This document shows positions 1 through 6,390 of a stretch of DNA of 9,623 nt, piece by piece; within the stretch, counting starts at the first letter, position 1; every line of letters begins with the position of its first letter. Under the pieces are notes generated by a model, which saw nothing but the letters and a program-made list of their open reading frames with translations, was not told the origin of the DNA and made no database searches. Origin of the DNA: Clostridia bacterium. GTDB lineage: Bacteria; Bacillota; Clostridia; Christensenellales; Aristaeellaceae. The position numbers and the translations under genes were made by a program. The stretch covers positions 1-9,623 of the forward strand of contig CAAEUQ010000151.1 of the NCBI GenBank assembly GCA_900759005.1, read 5' to 3'.

Positions 1-327
1 CAAAACGTGCTGCTTCAAAAGGGCACGATCGACGAAACGCCGTTCTATCTGCCGCACCTTCTGAAGGCGGCGATCGACGCGCGCGCCTGCGCAATTGTGC
101 TCGTCCACAACCACCCGGGCGGCACGCAGCGTCCGTCCAACGCGGACGTCGAATGCACAAAAGAAGCGCTGAACGCGCTGCATACCCTCGGCATTCCCAT
201 GCTCGATCACGCAATCGTCGCGGCGGGAAAAGCAATCAGCCTAAGGCAAAACGGCTGGATTCCAAGACCAATGTGGTCGAGACAGGACGAATTTACGTAT
301 CTCAATCGGCGATGGCTGGCGGAATGA
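1..327 (+). CDS. radC: RadC family JAB/MPN-domain protein, 3' part only
   Basis: The frame is open from the first base, so the gene begins outside the window and only the last 108 codons are seen. This part is the JAMM metalloprotease-like core: an HNHPGG block (bases 109-126) followed by RPSNAD gives the His-x-His-Pro-x-Gly ... Ser ... Asp signature of RadC/MPN proteins, and LDHAIVAAG matches the usual end of the domain. Family members normally have Ser in HNHPSG; here it is Gly. RadC was once called a DNA-repair protein, but its cellular role is unsettled. The C-terminus extends about 23 residues past the conserved part, ending in NRRWLAE. No terminator is evident in the 130 bp before the next promoter. 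Confidence 0.9.
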   Translation, partial: QNVLLQKGTIDETPFYLPHLLKAAIDARACAIVLVHNHPGGTQRPSNADVECTKEALNALHTLGIPMLDHAIVAAGKAISLRQNGWIPRPMWSRQDEFTYLNRRWLAE

Positions 328-459
328 ACATTCGGCATTCAAACGCGCAATCGCTGCGGCGAAAAAGGGAATCGGCATAAAACAATCCGGCGGCTCGAAT
401 CCACAAAGAATCATCTCGCACCCGCAAACCGGAAGCCAGCCGCCTGAAACCGCCCGCGA

Positions 460-488
460 TTGACAAAGCGCCGCGTTTCTTCTATAAT
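460..488 (+). promoter_or_regulatory. Consensus sigma-70/sigma-A promoter of the surface-polymer operon
   Basis: TTGACA at 460-465 and TATAAT at 483-488 are both perfect consensus hexamers with the optimal 17-bp spacer. Transcription would start near 495, giving a leader of about 45 nt before the ATG at 541. No operator-like palindrome overlaps it, so expression is probably high and constitutive. A TTG at 460 that would extend the downstream frame lies inside the -35 box, which argues against that longer start. Confidence 0.88.
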
Positions 489-540
489 ATGTGCAGTATT
501 TGCACGAACGGTTCTGATTTCACAAACGGAGGTTTTCCGA

Positions 541-1239
541 ATGAATATCGCATTGATCATCGCCGGTGGGCGCGGAATGCGCATGGGGCAGGAGATTCCG
601 AAGCAGTTTTTAACCGTGAACGACAAGCCCGTGATCGCGTACACAATGGAGGCGTTTCAGAAGCATCCGGACGTCGACGCGATCGCCGTGGTCTGCGTGG
701 ACGGCTGGGAATCGATTCTCGCGGCATACGCGCGGCAATACGGCATCACGAAGCTCAAGCACATCATCCCCGGCGGCGAAAACGGCCAGGGCAGCATCCG
801 CAACGGCGTATTTGAGCTGGAAAAGCATTATAAGCCCACGGACATCGTGCTCGTTCACGACGCAATCCGCCCGATGGTCAGTCAGGCGATCATTTCCGGC
901 TGCATCGCGACGACGGCGGAGCGCGGCTCGGCGATTGTGACCATTCCCTGTCAGGAAGCGATGCTCGAAACGGAGGATCAGCTTTCGACCCACGCCGTGT
1001 TCCCGCGCGACAATTTAAAGCGCACGCAGACGCCGCAGGGCTTCCCGCTCGGAAGACTGGCGGACGCGCATCGCCGTGCGCTCGAAAAGGGCATTACGAA
1101 TTCCGTCGCCTCGTGCACGCTGATGGTGGAGCTGGGCGAAACGGTGTATTTCTGCGCGGGGTCGGAGATGAATATCAAGCTCACCACGCCGGACGACATG
1201 GTGATTTTCAAGGCGCTTCTGAATGTAGCGCGCGACTGA
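541..1239 (+). CDS. IspD/TarI-family cytidylyltransferase (CDP-alditol or CDP-ME synthesis)
   Basis: This 232-residue cytosolic enzyme would transfer CMP from CTP to a sugar-alcohol phosphate. The family signatures are present: glycine-rich AGGRGMRMG (8-16) followed by PKQF with Lys21, VHDAIRP (105-111), an Arg at 156 upstream of TQTPQGF, and NIKLTTPDD (211-219) with Lys213. The length is normal for IspD (MEP pathway) and for TarI (ribitol-5-phosphate), which share these motifs. The three genes behind it are a LicD, an SDR and a TagF-like transferase, so I favour a role in making a CDP-alditol for a surface polymer, but the isoprenoid role cannot be excluded. Start chosen at 541: GGAGG at 528-532 sits 8 nt upstream, and a longer start would run into the promoter. 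It is the first gene of a four-gene operon. Confidence 0.85.
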   Translation: MNIALIIAGGRGMRMGQEIPKQFLTVNDKPVIAYTMEAFQKHPDVDAIAVVCVDGWESILAAYARQYGITKLKHIIPGGENGQGSIRNGVFELEKHYKPTDIVLVHDAIRPMVSQAIISGCIATTAERGSAIVTIPCQEAMLETEDQLSTHAVFPRDNLKRTQTPQGFPLGRLADAHRRALEKGITNSVASCTLMVELGETVYFCAGSEMNIKLTTPDDMVIFKALLNVARD

Positions 1240-1248
1240 GGACTGAAT

Positions 1249-2079
1249 ATGGAGAAAAAATATCTATCGCTCGAAGAGTATCATGCGGTCTTATTCGATA
1301 TGCTCAAGCAGGTCGATTCCATTTGCCACGCGGAGCGGCTGCGCTATTTTCTGTCCGGCGGCACACTGCTGGGCGCAATCCGGCATAAGGGATTCATTCC
1401 GTGGGACGACGACATCGACCTGATGATGCCGCGCCCGGACTACGAAATTTTCCTGAAAAAGGCGGAAAAGCGGCTGCCGAAGCGCTATATTCTCGCATTT
1501 CCCGACCGCACGAAGGATTATTCGCAGCCGTGGATTCGCATTTTCGATACGCGTGTCGCCGTGGACGATTCCGGAATGCAGCGCACGCTCACGCGCTCGC
1601 TGTTCGTGGACATCTTCCCAATCGACGGACTGCCGTCGAATCGGACGCTTTCGAACCTGTGCTTCAAGCGCGTGCGCGCGTGGGATATTCTGCTCAAATG
1701 CGCGCGGCGCAAGGCGCTGTATCCGGATGAGCGGCTGAAATGGCTGAAAAAGCCGATGATGACGCTCACGCACGTGCGGACGCTTCCGAAATATGCGGTT
1801 TCCCTGAACAAATCGGCGCGCCGGTATTCGTTTGAACGCGCGCATTACGCGGGCGTGCTCGCGACGACGCATTACGGCAGCCGCGAGCGAATGCCGGTCG
1901 AGGTATTCCGCGGAAGCGTTCAGGTTCCGTTCGAAGGCGGACTCTTCCCCGCGCCAATCGGCTACGACACGTATCTTTCGCGGCTGTACGGCGATTATAT
2001 GCAGCTGCCGCCGGAGGAAAAGCGCGTATCCGAGCACAATCTGCACGCCTATCTGATTCCCGAAGAGGAGAAAAAATGA
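1249..2079 (+). CDS. LicD family phosphotransferase
   Basis: A 276-residue protein with the full LicD nucleotidyltransferase-fold core. SGGTLLGAIRHKG (36-48) is followed by PWDDDID (51-57), whose acidic residues are the expected metal site; DIFPIDG lies at 121-127, and the typical LYGDYMQLPP ending at 246-255. LicD proteins transfer a phospho-substituent from a CDP-linked donor to glycans; phosphocholine onto teichoic acid in pneumococcus is the classic case. No choline uptake or CDP-choline genes are in view, so the donor here may instead be the product of the adjacent cytidylyltransferase (inference). It begins 9 bp after the previous stop with a modest GAGGA site at 1238-1242, and its stop overlaps the next start. 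Confidence 0.9.
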   Translation: MEKKYLSLEEYHAVLFDMLKQVDSICHAERLRYFLSGGTLLGAIRHKGFIPWDDDIDLMMPRPDYEIFLKKAEKRLPKRYILAFPDRTKDYSQPWIRIFDTRVAVDDSGMQRTLTRSLFVDIFPIDGLPSNRTLSNLCFKRVRAWDILLKCARRKALYPDERLKWLKKPMMTLTHVRTLPKYAVSLNKSARRYSFERAHYAGVLATTHYGSRERMPVEVFRGSVQVPFEGGLFPAPIGYDTYLSRLYGDYMQLPPEEKRVSEHNLHAYLIPEEEKK

Positions 2080-3101
2080 ACCGCGAAATATATCTACGCG
2101 ACGTCGATCGCGCGATTCAGGCGCTGCCGGACGTTCAAAAGCTCCATTCCGCGCGCATTCTGATCACCGGCGCGACCGGTCTGGTCGGCGCGTTTCTGAC
2201 CGACTGCCTGCTGGCGCTGAGCGATCAAAACGCGCTGGATCTGCGTTTATACGCGCTTTGCCGGAACGCTGCCCGTGCAAAGGAACGCTTCGGCGAACGC
2301 GTGAATGCAATCGCCGCGGACGTTTCCGAAGCAACCGCGCTTCCCGAATGCGATTACATCATCCACACCGCGTCAAACGCGCATCCGAAGGCGTTTTCCG
2401 CCGATCCCGTGGGCACGATGCTTGCAAACATTCTGGGCGTTCGCAATCTGCTGGAGCATTTGCGCGCGCAGGGGCACGGGCGGCTGCTTTTCGTATCCAC
2501 CGGTGAAATTTACGGCGATAATCCCGCGATTCGGGATGGCTTTGCCGAAACCGATTTTGGCAAAATCGATTCCATGAATCCGCGCGCATGTTATCCCGAG
2601 AGCAAGCGCGCCGCGGAAACGCTTTGTGCGAGCTATTTATCGCAGTATCGGGTCGACAGCGTGGTCGCGCGGCTCTGCTATGTCTATGGGCCGACGATTA
2701 CGAATGAGAATTCGCGCGCGGACGCGCAGTTTCTGCGCAACGCGCTTTCGAAAACGGATATCATCATGAAAAGCGCGGGCGCGCAGGTGCGCTCGTATTG
2801 CTATGTCGCGGACGCGGCGCGCGCACTGATCACCATTCTCTCAGGCGGCGAATCCGGAAGCGCTTACAACGTCGCCAATCGCGCCGCCGTGCGCTCCATT
2901 CGCGAATACGCCGAGGCGCTTGCGAAGGTCGCGGGCGTTCAGGTGAAATTCGAAACGCCGGAGGACGCGGAAAAGCGGGGCTATTCCACCGTTTCGCGCG
3001 CCGTTCAAAAGCCCGATCGGCTGGAAGCGCTGGGCTGGAAGCCGCTGTTTTCGTTCGAAGAGGGCATTGAACACACATTCAGAATCATCGAGGAAGCATG
3101 A
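2076..3101 (+). CDS. Extended SDR NAD-dependent nucleotide-sugar epimerase/dehydratase
   Basis: This 341-residue enzyme shows a Rossmann GATGLVG dinucleotide site (32-38), the STGEIYG segment (141-147) with the catalytic Ser/Thr, and YPESK (173-177), giving the Tyr-x-x-x-Lys pair. CYVYGP (201-206) and RSYCYVAD are typical of UDP-glucuronate decarboxylase or dTDP-glucose dehydratase-like proteins, but the exact substrate cannot be read from motifs. About 25 residues precede the Rossmann strand, longer than in many relatives. The start overlaps the licD stop (ATGA, 2076-2079) with GAGGAG at 2065-2070, so translation is probably coupled. Inferred role: it makes or modifies a nucleotide-activated precursor used by the flanking LicD and TagF-like proteins. 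Confidence 0.88.
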   Translation: MNREIYLRDVDRAIQALPDVQKLHSARILITGATGLVGAFLTDCLLALSDQNALDLRLYALCRNAARAKERFGERVNAIAADVSEATALPECDYIIHTASNAHPKAFSADPVGTMLANILGVRNLLEHLRAQGHGRLLFVSTGEIYGDNPAIRDGFAETDFGKIDSMNPRACYPESKRAAETLCASYLSQYRVDSVVARLCYVYGPTITNENSRADAQFLRNALSKTDIIMKSAGAQVRSYCYVADAARALITILSGGESGSAYNVANRAAVRSIREYAEALAKVAGVQVKFETPEDAEKRGYSTVSRAVQKPDRLEALGWKPLFSFEEGIEHTFRIIEEA

Positions 3102-4246
3102 ACGCAAATATCATCAAAAAAAATCCAATCCTGCTCAAGGCAGCGCGGCTGGCGCGGAGAATTCTCGGGCGCAGCTGGATGCGCGCGGCGCACGTGCGCG
3201 GCGTAAAGGCGAACACCGTTTTCTTTTCCAGCTTTCACGGCAAATCCTGTTCGGACAGTCCCAAGCGCATTTCTGATGCGCTGCACCGGCTGAATCCGGA
3301 GATCGATATCGTCTGGCAGCTCCATAATCGCGCCGACGCGCCGGATTATGCGCGCACGGTGCGCCCGCATTCGCTCGCAGCGCTTTCCGAAATCGCGCGC
3401 GCGCGGTGCATCGTGGACAATTTCAATCGCCCGATTCATTTCTTAAAGTTTTCCGATCAGATTTACGTTCAGACATGGCACGGCGATCGCGGCTTCAAGA
3501 AAATCCTGTACGACCTGAACGACGGGCTGAAATACCCGGACGGCGCGCAGATGAATCTCGCTGTGTCCGGATCGGATTTCGGAACGCGCGTATTCCGCTC
3601 GGCGTTTCGGTATTCGGGCGAGGTGATGCAGCTGGGCATGCCGCGCAACGATTGCCTGCTTTCGCCGAACGCAGAGGACATTCGGCGCGTTCGCAGCCTT
3701 CTCGGCATTCGGGATGATGAAAAAATCATGCTTTACGCGCCGACGTTCCGCGATGCGACGGTCGGCGGCGCATTCAGCGCGGATTTCGACATTCGCCGCG
3801 CGCTGGATGCGCTCGAACGCTCGACGGGCGAAAGGTGGCGCTGTCTCGTGCGCGCGCACGATCTGAATCGCGGAATCGCGCGCGCCGCGGACGCGACGGA
3901 CGTGACGAATTATCCGGAAATGAGCGATCTATTGCTGATTGCCGATTTGCTGATCACGGATTACAGCTCGTCCGCAGGCGACTTTGTGCTGCTCGATCGA
4001 CCGGTGATCCTGTATCAGCCGGATCTGGACGCGTTTATGAAGAGCGACCGCGAGATGTATTTCGATATTCGCTCGTGCCCGTACGTGCGCGCGGAATCGG
4101 AGGACGCGCTGATGCAGCTGCTCGGCGATTTTCCGTCGATTTCGGCGGACGGAAGCGCCGTGCGCGCGTTTTACGGCGTAACCGAAACGGGCAAATCCGC
4201 CGAAGCCGTCGCCAAATGGATTGAAAAAAGGATGGGGCGCAAATAG
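3098..4246 (+). CDS. CDP-glycerol glycerophosphotransferase family protein (TagF/TarF-like)
   Basis: A 382-residue protein covering the catalytic GT-B-like part of the teichoic-acid polymerase/primase family. Recognisable blocks in order: QTWHG (125-129), GMPRND (180-185), YAPTFRD (213-219), RAHD (252-255), and the donor-binding stretch with TDYSSSAGDF (287-296) followed by LLDRPVILYQPD. These are hallmark TagF/TagB-type motifs; the enzyme would transfer glycerol- or ribitol-phosphate from a CDP donor to a membrane-linked acceptor. The first 35 residues are strongly basic (KK, R repeats) and may bind the inner membrane face; no transmembrane segment is seen. The start overlaps the SDR stop (ATGA) with GAGGA at 3090-3094. 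It is the last gene of the operon. No clear intrinsic terminator follows. Confidence 0.92.
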   Translation: MNANIIKKNPILLKAARLARRILGRSWMRAAHVRGVKANTVFFSSFHGKSCSDSPKRISDALHRLNPEIDIVWQLHNRADAPDYARTVRPHSLAALSEIARARCIVDNFNRPIHFLKFSDQIYVQTWHGDRGFKKILYDLNDGLKYPDGAQMNLAVSGSDFGTRVFRSAFRYSGEVMQLGMPRNDCLLSPNAEDIRRVRSLLGIRDDEKIMLYAPTFRDATVGGAFSADFDIRRALDALERSTGERWRCLVRAHDLNRGIARAADATDVTNYPEMSDLLLIADLLITDYSSSAGDFVLLDRPVILYQPDLDAFMKSDREMYFDIRSCPYVRAESEDALMQLLGDFPSISADGSAVRAFYGVTETGKSAEAVAKWIEKRMGRK

Positions 4247-4467
4247 AACTTCCTCCAACCGCACATGAATATGGGTATACAGCAGTAAAAGCTCCCCCAG
4301 CCCTGCAAAACAAGGGAAAGCTCGAGAGGGCGAAGTCCTCTCGAACTACAATCGTCCCCGGCGGCGTGTGCGGTGGAAAGGTTGCTTGCCTGAAAGTCAA
4401 GCAAGTCGCTTTGCGACCGACAGATTATGAAAGCGGCATTCTGATTCCGGTGAAGAAAAGCAAATAG
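4225..4467 (+). pseudogene. Open frame without a start codon (possible coding relic)
   Basis: This frame stays open for 80 codons, overlapping the end of the TagF-like gene and ending at TAG 4465-4467. It has no ATG in frame; the only GTG candidates are internal and lack a ribosome site. The end of the translation reads like a plausible protein tail (RPTDYESGILIPVKKSK), while the middle (SSRTTIVPGGVCGG) is not something I can assign. It may be the tail of a gene whose front was lost, or a chance open frame in an interspersed repeat. I do not recognise a function. Confidence 0.25.
4322..4344. repeat. 8-bp inverted repeat downstream of the operon
   Basis: TCGAGAGG (4322-4329) pairs perfectly with CCTCTCGA (4337-4344) around a 7-nt loop. 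Neither strand carries a T-run after it, so it is not a convincing intrinsic terminator. It may still stabilise the 3' end of the surface-polymer mRNA. Confidence 0.4.
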
Positions 4468-4469
4468 CA

Positions 4470-4574
4470 AATCCGCCCGACGCACCGTCGGGCGGATTCC
4501 CATATGTACCCGGCGCATCGTCGGGCGGCTTCCCATATGTACCCGACGCACCGTCGGGCGGCTTCCCATTAGGT
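4470..4574. repeat. Three tandem 33-bp palindromic repeat units
   Basis: Units begin at 4476, 4509 and 4542, exactly 33 bp apart. Each carries a hairpin of CCCGACG and CGTCGGG around a 3-nt loop (CAC or CAT); the middle unit has one G-T wobble (CCCGGCG). In the first unit the stem extends to 13 bp (4470-4498). Each hairpin is followed by GCGGMTTCCCAT, and units 1 and 2 then carry ATGTA. The third unit diverges (CATTAGGTA) exactly where the toxin-like frame begins. No T-tract follows any hairpin. The whole unit is repeated with no unique spacers, so this is not CRISPR. A partial copy lies at 5345-5366. Confidence 0.85.
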
Positions 4575-4702
4575 ACATTTCTTTTGATGATACTTCGCAT
4601 AAGGGTGGATTCTGGAAAGCAGCAGATAGTCCCGATAACCTTGCTAGAAAAAATACAAGAAGCGGTACATATGATATTAATCTAAGGCGATTAGGAGCGT
4701 AA
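4571..4702 (+). pseudogene. Truncated C-terminal tip of a polymorphic toxin (relic)
   Basis: The last 43 codons of a frame ending TAA 4700-4702 read like the end of a secreted polymorphic toxin: RYISFDD, then HKGGFWKAADS, then RSGTYDINLRRLGA. I recall the pattern H-x-GG-x-W-K-x-A-DS followed by GTYD-x-x-L-x-x-[IL]-G as the C-terminus of contact-dependent or Rhs-type toxin tips (perhaps the Pfam group Ntox21; memory only, not searched). There is no start codon: upstream the frame runs through the 33-bp repeats to stops at 4442 and 4451, so the rest of the toxin is missing. It is AT-richer than the flanking genes. The neighbour 13 bp downstream would be its immunity gene. Too short to be an active nuclease (inference). 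Confidence 0.6.
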
Positions 4703-4715
4703 AGGAGGGCTTCAT

Positions 4716-5195
4716 ATGTTTGAATATCGCATCACCAAATATAATCCGATTTTCCGTGTAAACGGAATATATACACGCGATGACTGGACCAGTATATGCG
4801 ATGTCGGGAAAAAATATAATGGATGTACATTGACCACCGATGAGTGCGCAACCGTGATGTCTAATTATGTGAATTGCATCATGGAGATCATTGCAACGGC
4901 GCAGGTGCCTGAATTCACAGTCTCCGATGTTGAAGTGTATAACATAAAATACAAGAGAAAGTTTCGCTTGAAGAACGGAGAAGTCGTCTCGCAGCAGAGA
5001 CTCCGTTATATCATTATGGGGTGTCTCGAAGAAAAAGTCTGGTGCCATTTATCTAACAAGAATGCTTATATTCACTTTGGATATGATCTGTATGTCTATG
5101 TGGGATGCGAGCTGGATCATTCTTCTATTGAACACATATGTTCTAAGTATGGATTATTTGGCGAACCATTTACATCGCCTTATAAGGAATCCTAA
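4716..5195 (+). CDS. Putative immunity protein of a polymorphic toxin
   Basis: A 159-residue soluble, mildly acidic protein with no signal peptide or membrane segment. It opens FEYRITKYNPIFRVNGIY then DDWTS and DVGKKYNG; I associate this EYR-x-TKYNP ... [DE]WTS-x-x-D[IV]GK pattern with small proteins encoded directly after toxin tips (recall, not searched). Later blocks are GCLEEKVWCHL and YIHFGYDLYVYVG. The start is clear: AAAGGAGG at 4701-4708 lies 7 nt upstream and overlaps the stop of the toxin relic. It is markedly AT-rich against its neighbours, suggesting acquisition. With the toxin truncated, it may be an orphan immunity gene protecting against neighbours' toxin. A general hypothetical-protein label is the safe alternative. 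Confidence 0.65.
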   Translation: MFEYRITKYNPIFRVNGIYTRDDWTSICDVGKKYNGCTLTTDECATVMSNYVNCIMEIIATAQVPEFTVSDVEVYNIKYKRKFRLKNGEVVSQQRLRYIIMGCLEEKVWCHLSNKNAYIHFGYDLYVYVGCELDHSSIEHICSKYGLFGEPFTSPYKES

Positions 5196-5292
5196 GATAC
5201 TTTAGCCCATGGCTTATAAGATGTCACATTAGAAAAAACATCCGCACATCCACCGAACACCCCGAGGCGTTGGATAAGGGATGATTTGTTCC

Positions 5293-5338
5293 GGCGGGCA
5301 TCGATGCGCATAGTTTATTACAGGTCGTCGATGCCGCC
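5293..5338. repeat. Imperfect inverted repeat in the islet's right flank
   Basis: GGCGGGCATCGA (5293-5304) pairs with TCGATGCCGCC (5328-5338), an 11-bp stem with one bulged G and a 23-nt AT-rich loop. It lies where GC content rises again after the immunity gene. No gene is visible in 5196-5390. Function unknown. Confidence 0.4.
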
Positions 5339-5344
5339 GTGGTG

Positions 5345-5366
5345 GTCGGGCGGATTCCTGCATATG
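5345..5366. repeat. Partial copy of the 33-bp hairpin-array unit
   Basis: GTCGGGCGGATTCC at 5345-5358 is identical over 14 bases to 4487-4500 in the first array unit, and CATATG follows both, here after a 2-nt insertion. The toxin/immunity segment is therefore bracketed by related sequence in direct orientation, about 858 bp apart. Confidence 0.65.
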
Positions 5367-5392
5367 CCCGAGCGTCCCTCGGGCTATTTTTC
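5366..5392 (+). terminator. Rho-independent terminator after the immunity gene
   Basis: GCCCGAG (5366-5372) and CTCGGGC (5378-5384) form a 7-bp GC-rich stem with a 5-nt loop, followed by TATTTTTC. The T-run is on the plus strand only, so it stops transcription coming from the immunity-gene side and shields the convergent dus gene, whose stop codon abuts it. The upstream GTCGGGC (5345-5351) could pair with GCCCGAG instead and disrupt the terminator. Confidence 0.75.
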
Positions 5393-6359
5393 AGAATTCA
5401 ATCTCATTCAGATAAAACCCTGGGGATTTGCGCAGTGGCAGTGTGTCGAACGCCAGATTCACCGCATCCAGATACGCGTCGATCGTTTTCGCCTTGCGAA
5501 CGGCTTTTCGCGCCTTCATCGGGCTTTCAAACGCCGTAAGCATATACTGCGTGATTTCCTGCATATGCCCGAGCACCGCCTTCTGCGGCCAGAGATTCGT
5601 GTAATTCTGGAGCAAAGAATCATGAAACGCGCGCATTCGATCGATTGAAAGCGTTTCTCCGCCGGCAAACGTCTCCGCCAGCGCGGGATTCGCGATCAGT
5701 CCGCGCCCGAGCATCACCGCCCGCGCATTCGGGCATTCGGATTCAAACGCGCGCAGATCCTCGATTGTGAACAGATCGCCGTTATAGACGAACGGCGCGC
5801 GCAGCGTTTCCATCGTCGCGGCGCATAGCTCGCGATGCGCGTGTCCGCGATAGAATTCCGCCTTCGTGCGCATATGAACGATCATTTCGCTCGCCGGATA
5901 CGCATTCAGAAGCTCGAGCAGCGCGCCCCATTCGTCGATTGATTGATAGCCGATTCTGGTTTTGATCGAGATCGGCAGCGCGGAAGAAGCGAAAATCGCA
6001 TCCAGAAACGCGCGCAGCGCGCCCAGATCCCGAAGCATTCCGGAGCCCTTCCCCTTCGCGGTCACGGTTCCGGACGGGCAGCCGAGGTTCAGATTGACCT
6101 CGCGATATCCGCAATCGGAAAGCAGCTTCGTCATTGCAGCGAATCTATCCGCGTCGCGCGTCAGAAGCTGCGGAACGACGGGCACGCCGGCATTCTCCCG
6201 CGGGTCGATCGCGCGCTGCTCGCGCGACGAAAACGTCAGCGATTCGGACGGACTGATGAACGGAATGAAATATTTCTCCACGCCGCCGAACATCGCATGG
6301 TGCGCGCGGCGATAGATCGAATCGGTCACGCCCTCGAGCGGCGCGAAATAAACCTGCAT
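5391..6359 (-). CDS. dus: tRNA-dihydrouridine synthase family protein
   Basis: This 322-residue FMN/NADPH enzyme reduces uridine to dihydrouridine in tRNA. Visible signatures: APLEGVTD (6-13) at the first strand of the TIM barrel, NLNLGCPS (89-96) with catalytic Cys94, GSGMLRD (105-111), SIKTRIG (131-137), VHMRTKAEFYRGHAH (161-175), NGDLF (193-197) and the phosphate-binding MLGRGLIANP (216-225). The length is normal. Which Dus subfamily, and so which tRNA position, cannot be told. I chose the ATG at 6357-6359 because AAAGGAG (6367-6373) is 7 nt upstream; a longer frame to 6524 would cross its promoter, the terminator and the end of the vanW-like gene. It has its own promoter and is convergent with the accessory islet. 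Confidence 0.93.
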   Translation of the reverse strand: MQVYFAPLEGVTDSIYRRAHHAMFGGVEKYFIPFISPSESLTFSSREQRAIDPRENAGVPVVPQLLTRDADRFAAMTKLLSDCGYREVNLNLGCPSGTVTAKGKGSGMLRDLGALRAFLDAIFASSALPISIKTRIGYQSIDEWGALLELLNAYPASEMIVHMRTKAEFYRGHAHRELCAATMETLRAPFVYNGDLFTIEDLRAFESECPNARAVMLGRGLIANPALAETFAGGETLSIDRMRAFHDSLLQNYTNLWPQKAVLGHMQEITQYMLTAFESPMKARKAVRKAKTIDAYLDAVNLAFDTLPLRKSPGFYLNEIEF

Positions 6360-6390
6360 GGCGCTTCTCCTTTGAATGCGGAATCGTTTT

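Noticed and set aside
460..540. Upstream TTG start adding 27 residues to the cytidylyltransferase
   Set aside because: The TTG is part of the -35 box, so it would not be transcribed, and the true ATG at 541 has a good ribosome site and the family's usual N-terminus.
1291..2046. Minus-strand 251-codon frame inside licD
   Set aside because: It is an Arg-rich shadow frame produced by the GC-rich codon use of the LicD gene, with no domain or ribosome site.
4470..4558. Intrinsic terminators for the surface-polymer operon
   Set aside because: All three hairpins are followed by GCGG and TTCCCAT rather than a T-tract on either strand.
4470..4574. CRISPR array
   Set aside because: The entire 33-bp unit is repeated contiguously with no unique spacers, there are only three units, and no cas gene is in the window.
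4171..4578. Minus-strand frame of 135 codons across the repeats
   Set aside because: It is antisense to the TagF-like gene end, has repeat-derived MGSRPTVRR-type units, no ribosome site and no recognisable domain.
4247..5390. Insertion sequence or integrated phage remnant
   Set aside because: There is no transposase, integrase or tRNA attachment site, and no terminal inverted repeats with target duplication were found; only directly oriented related repeats are present.
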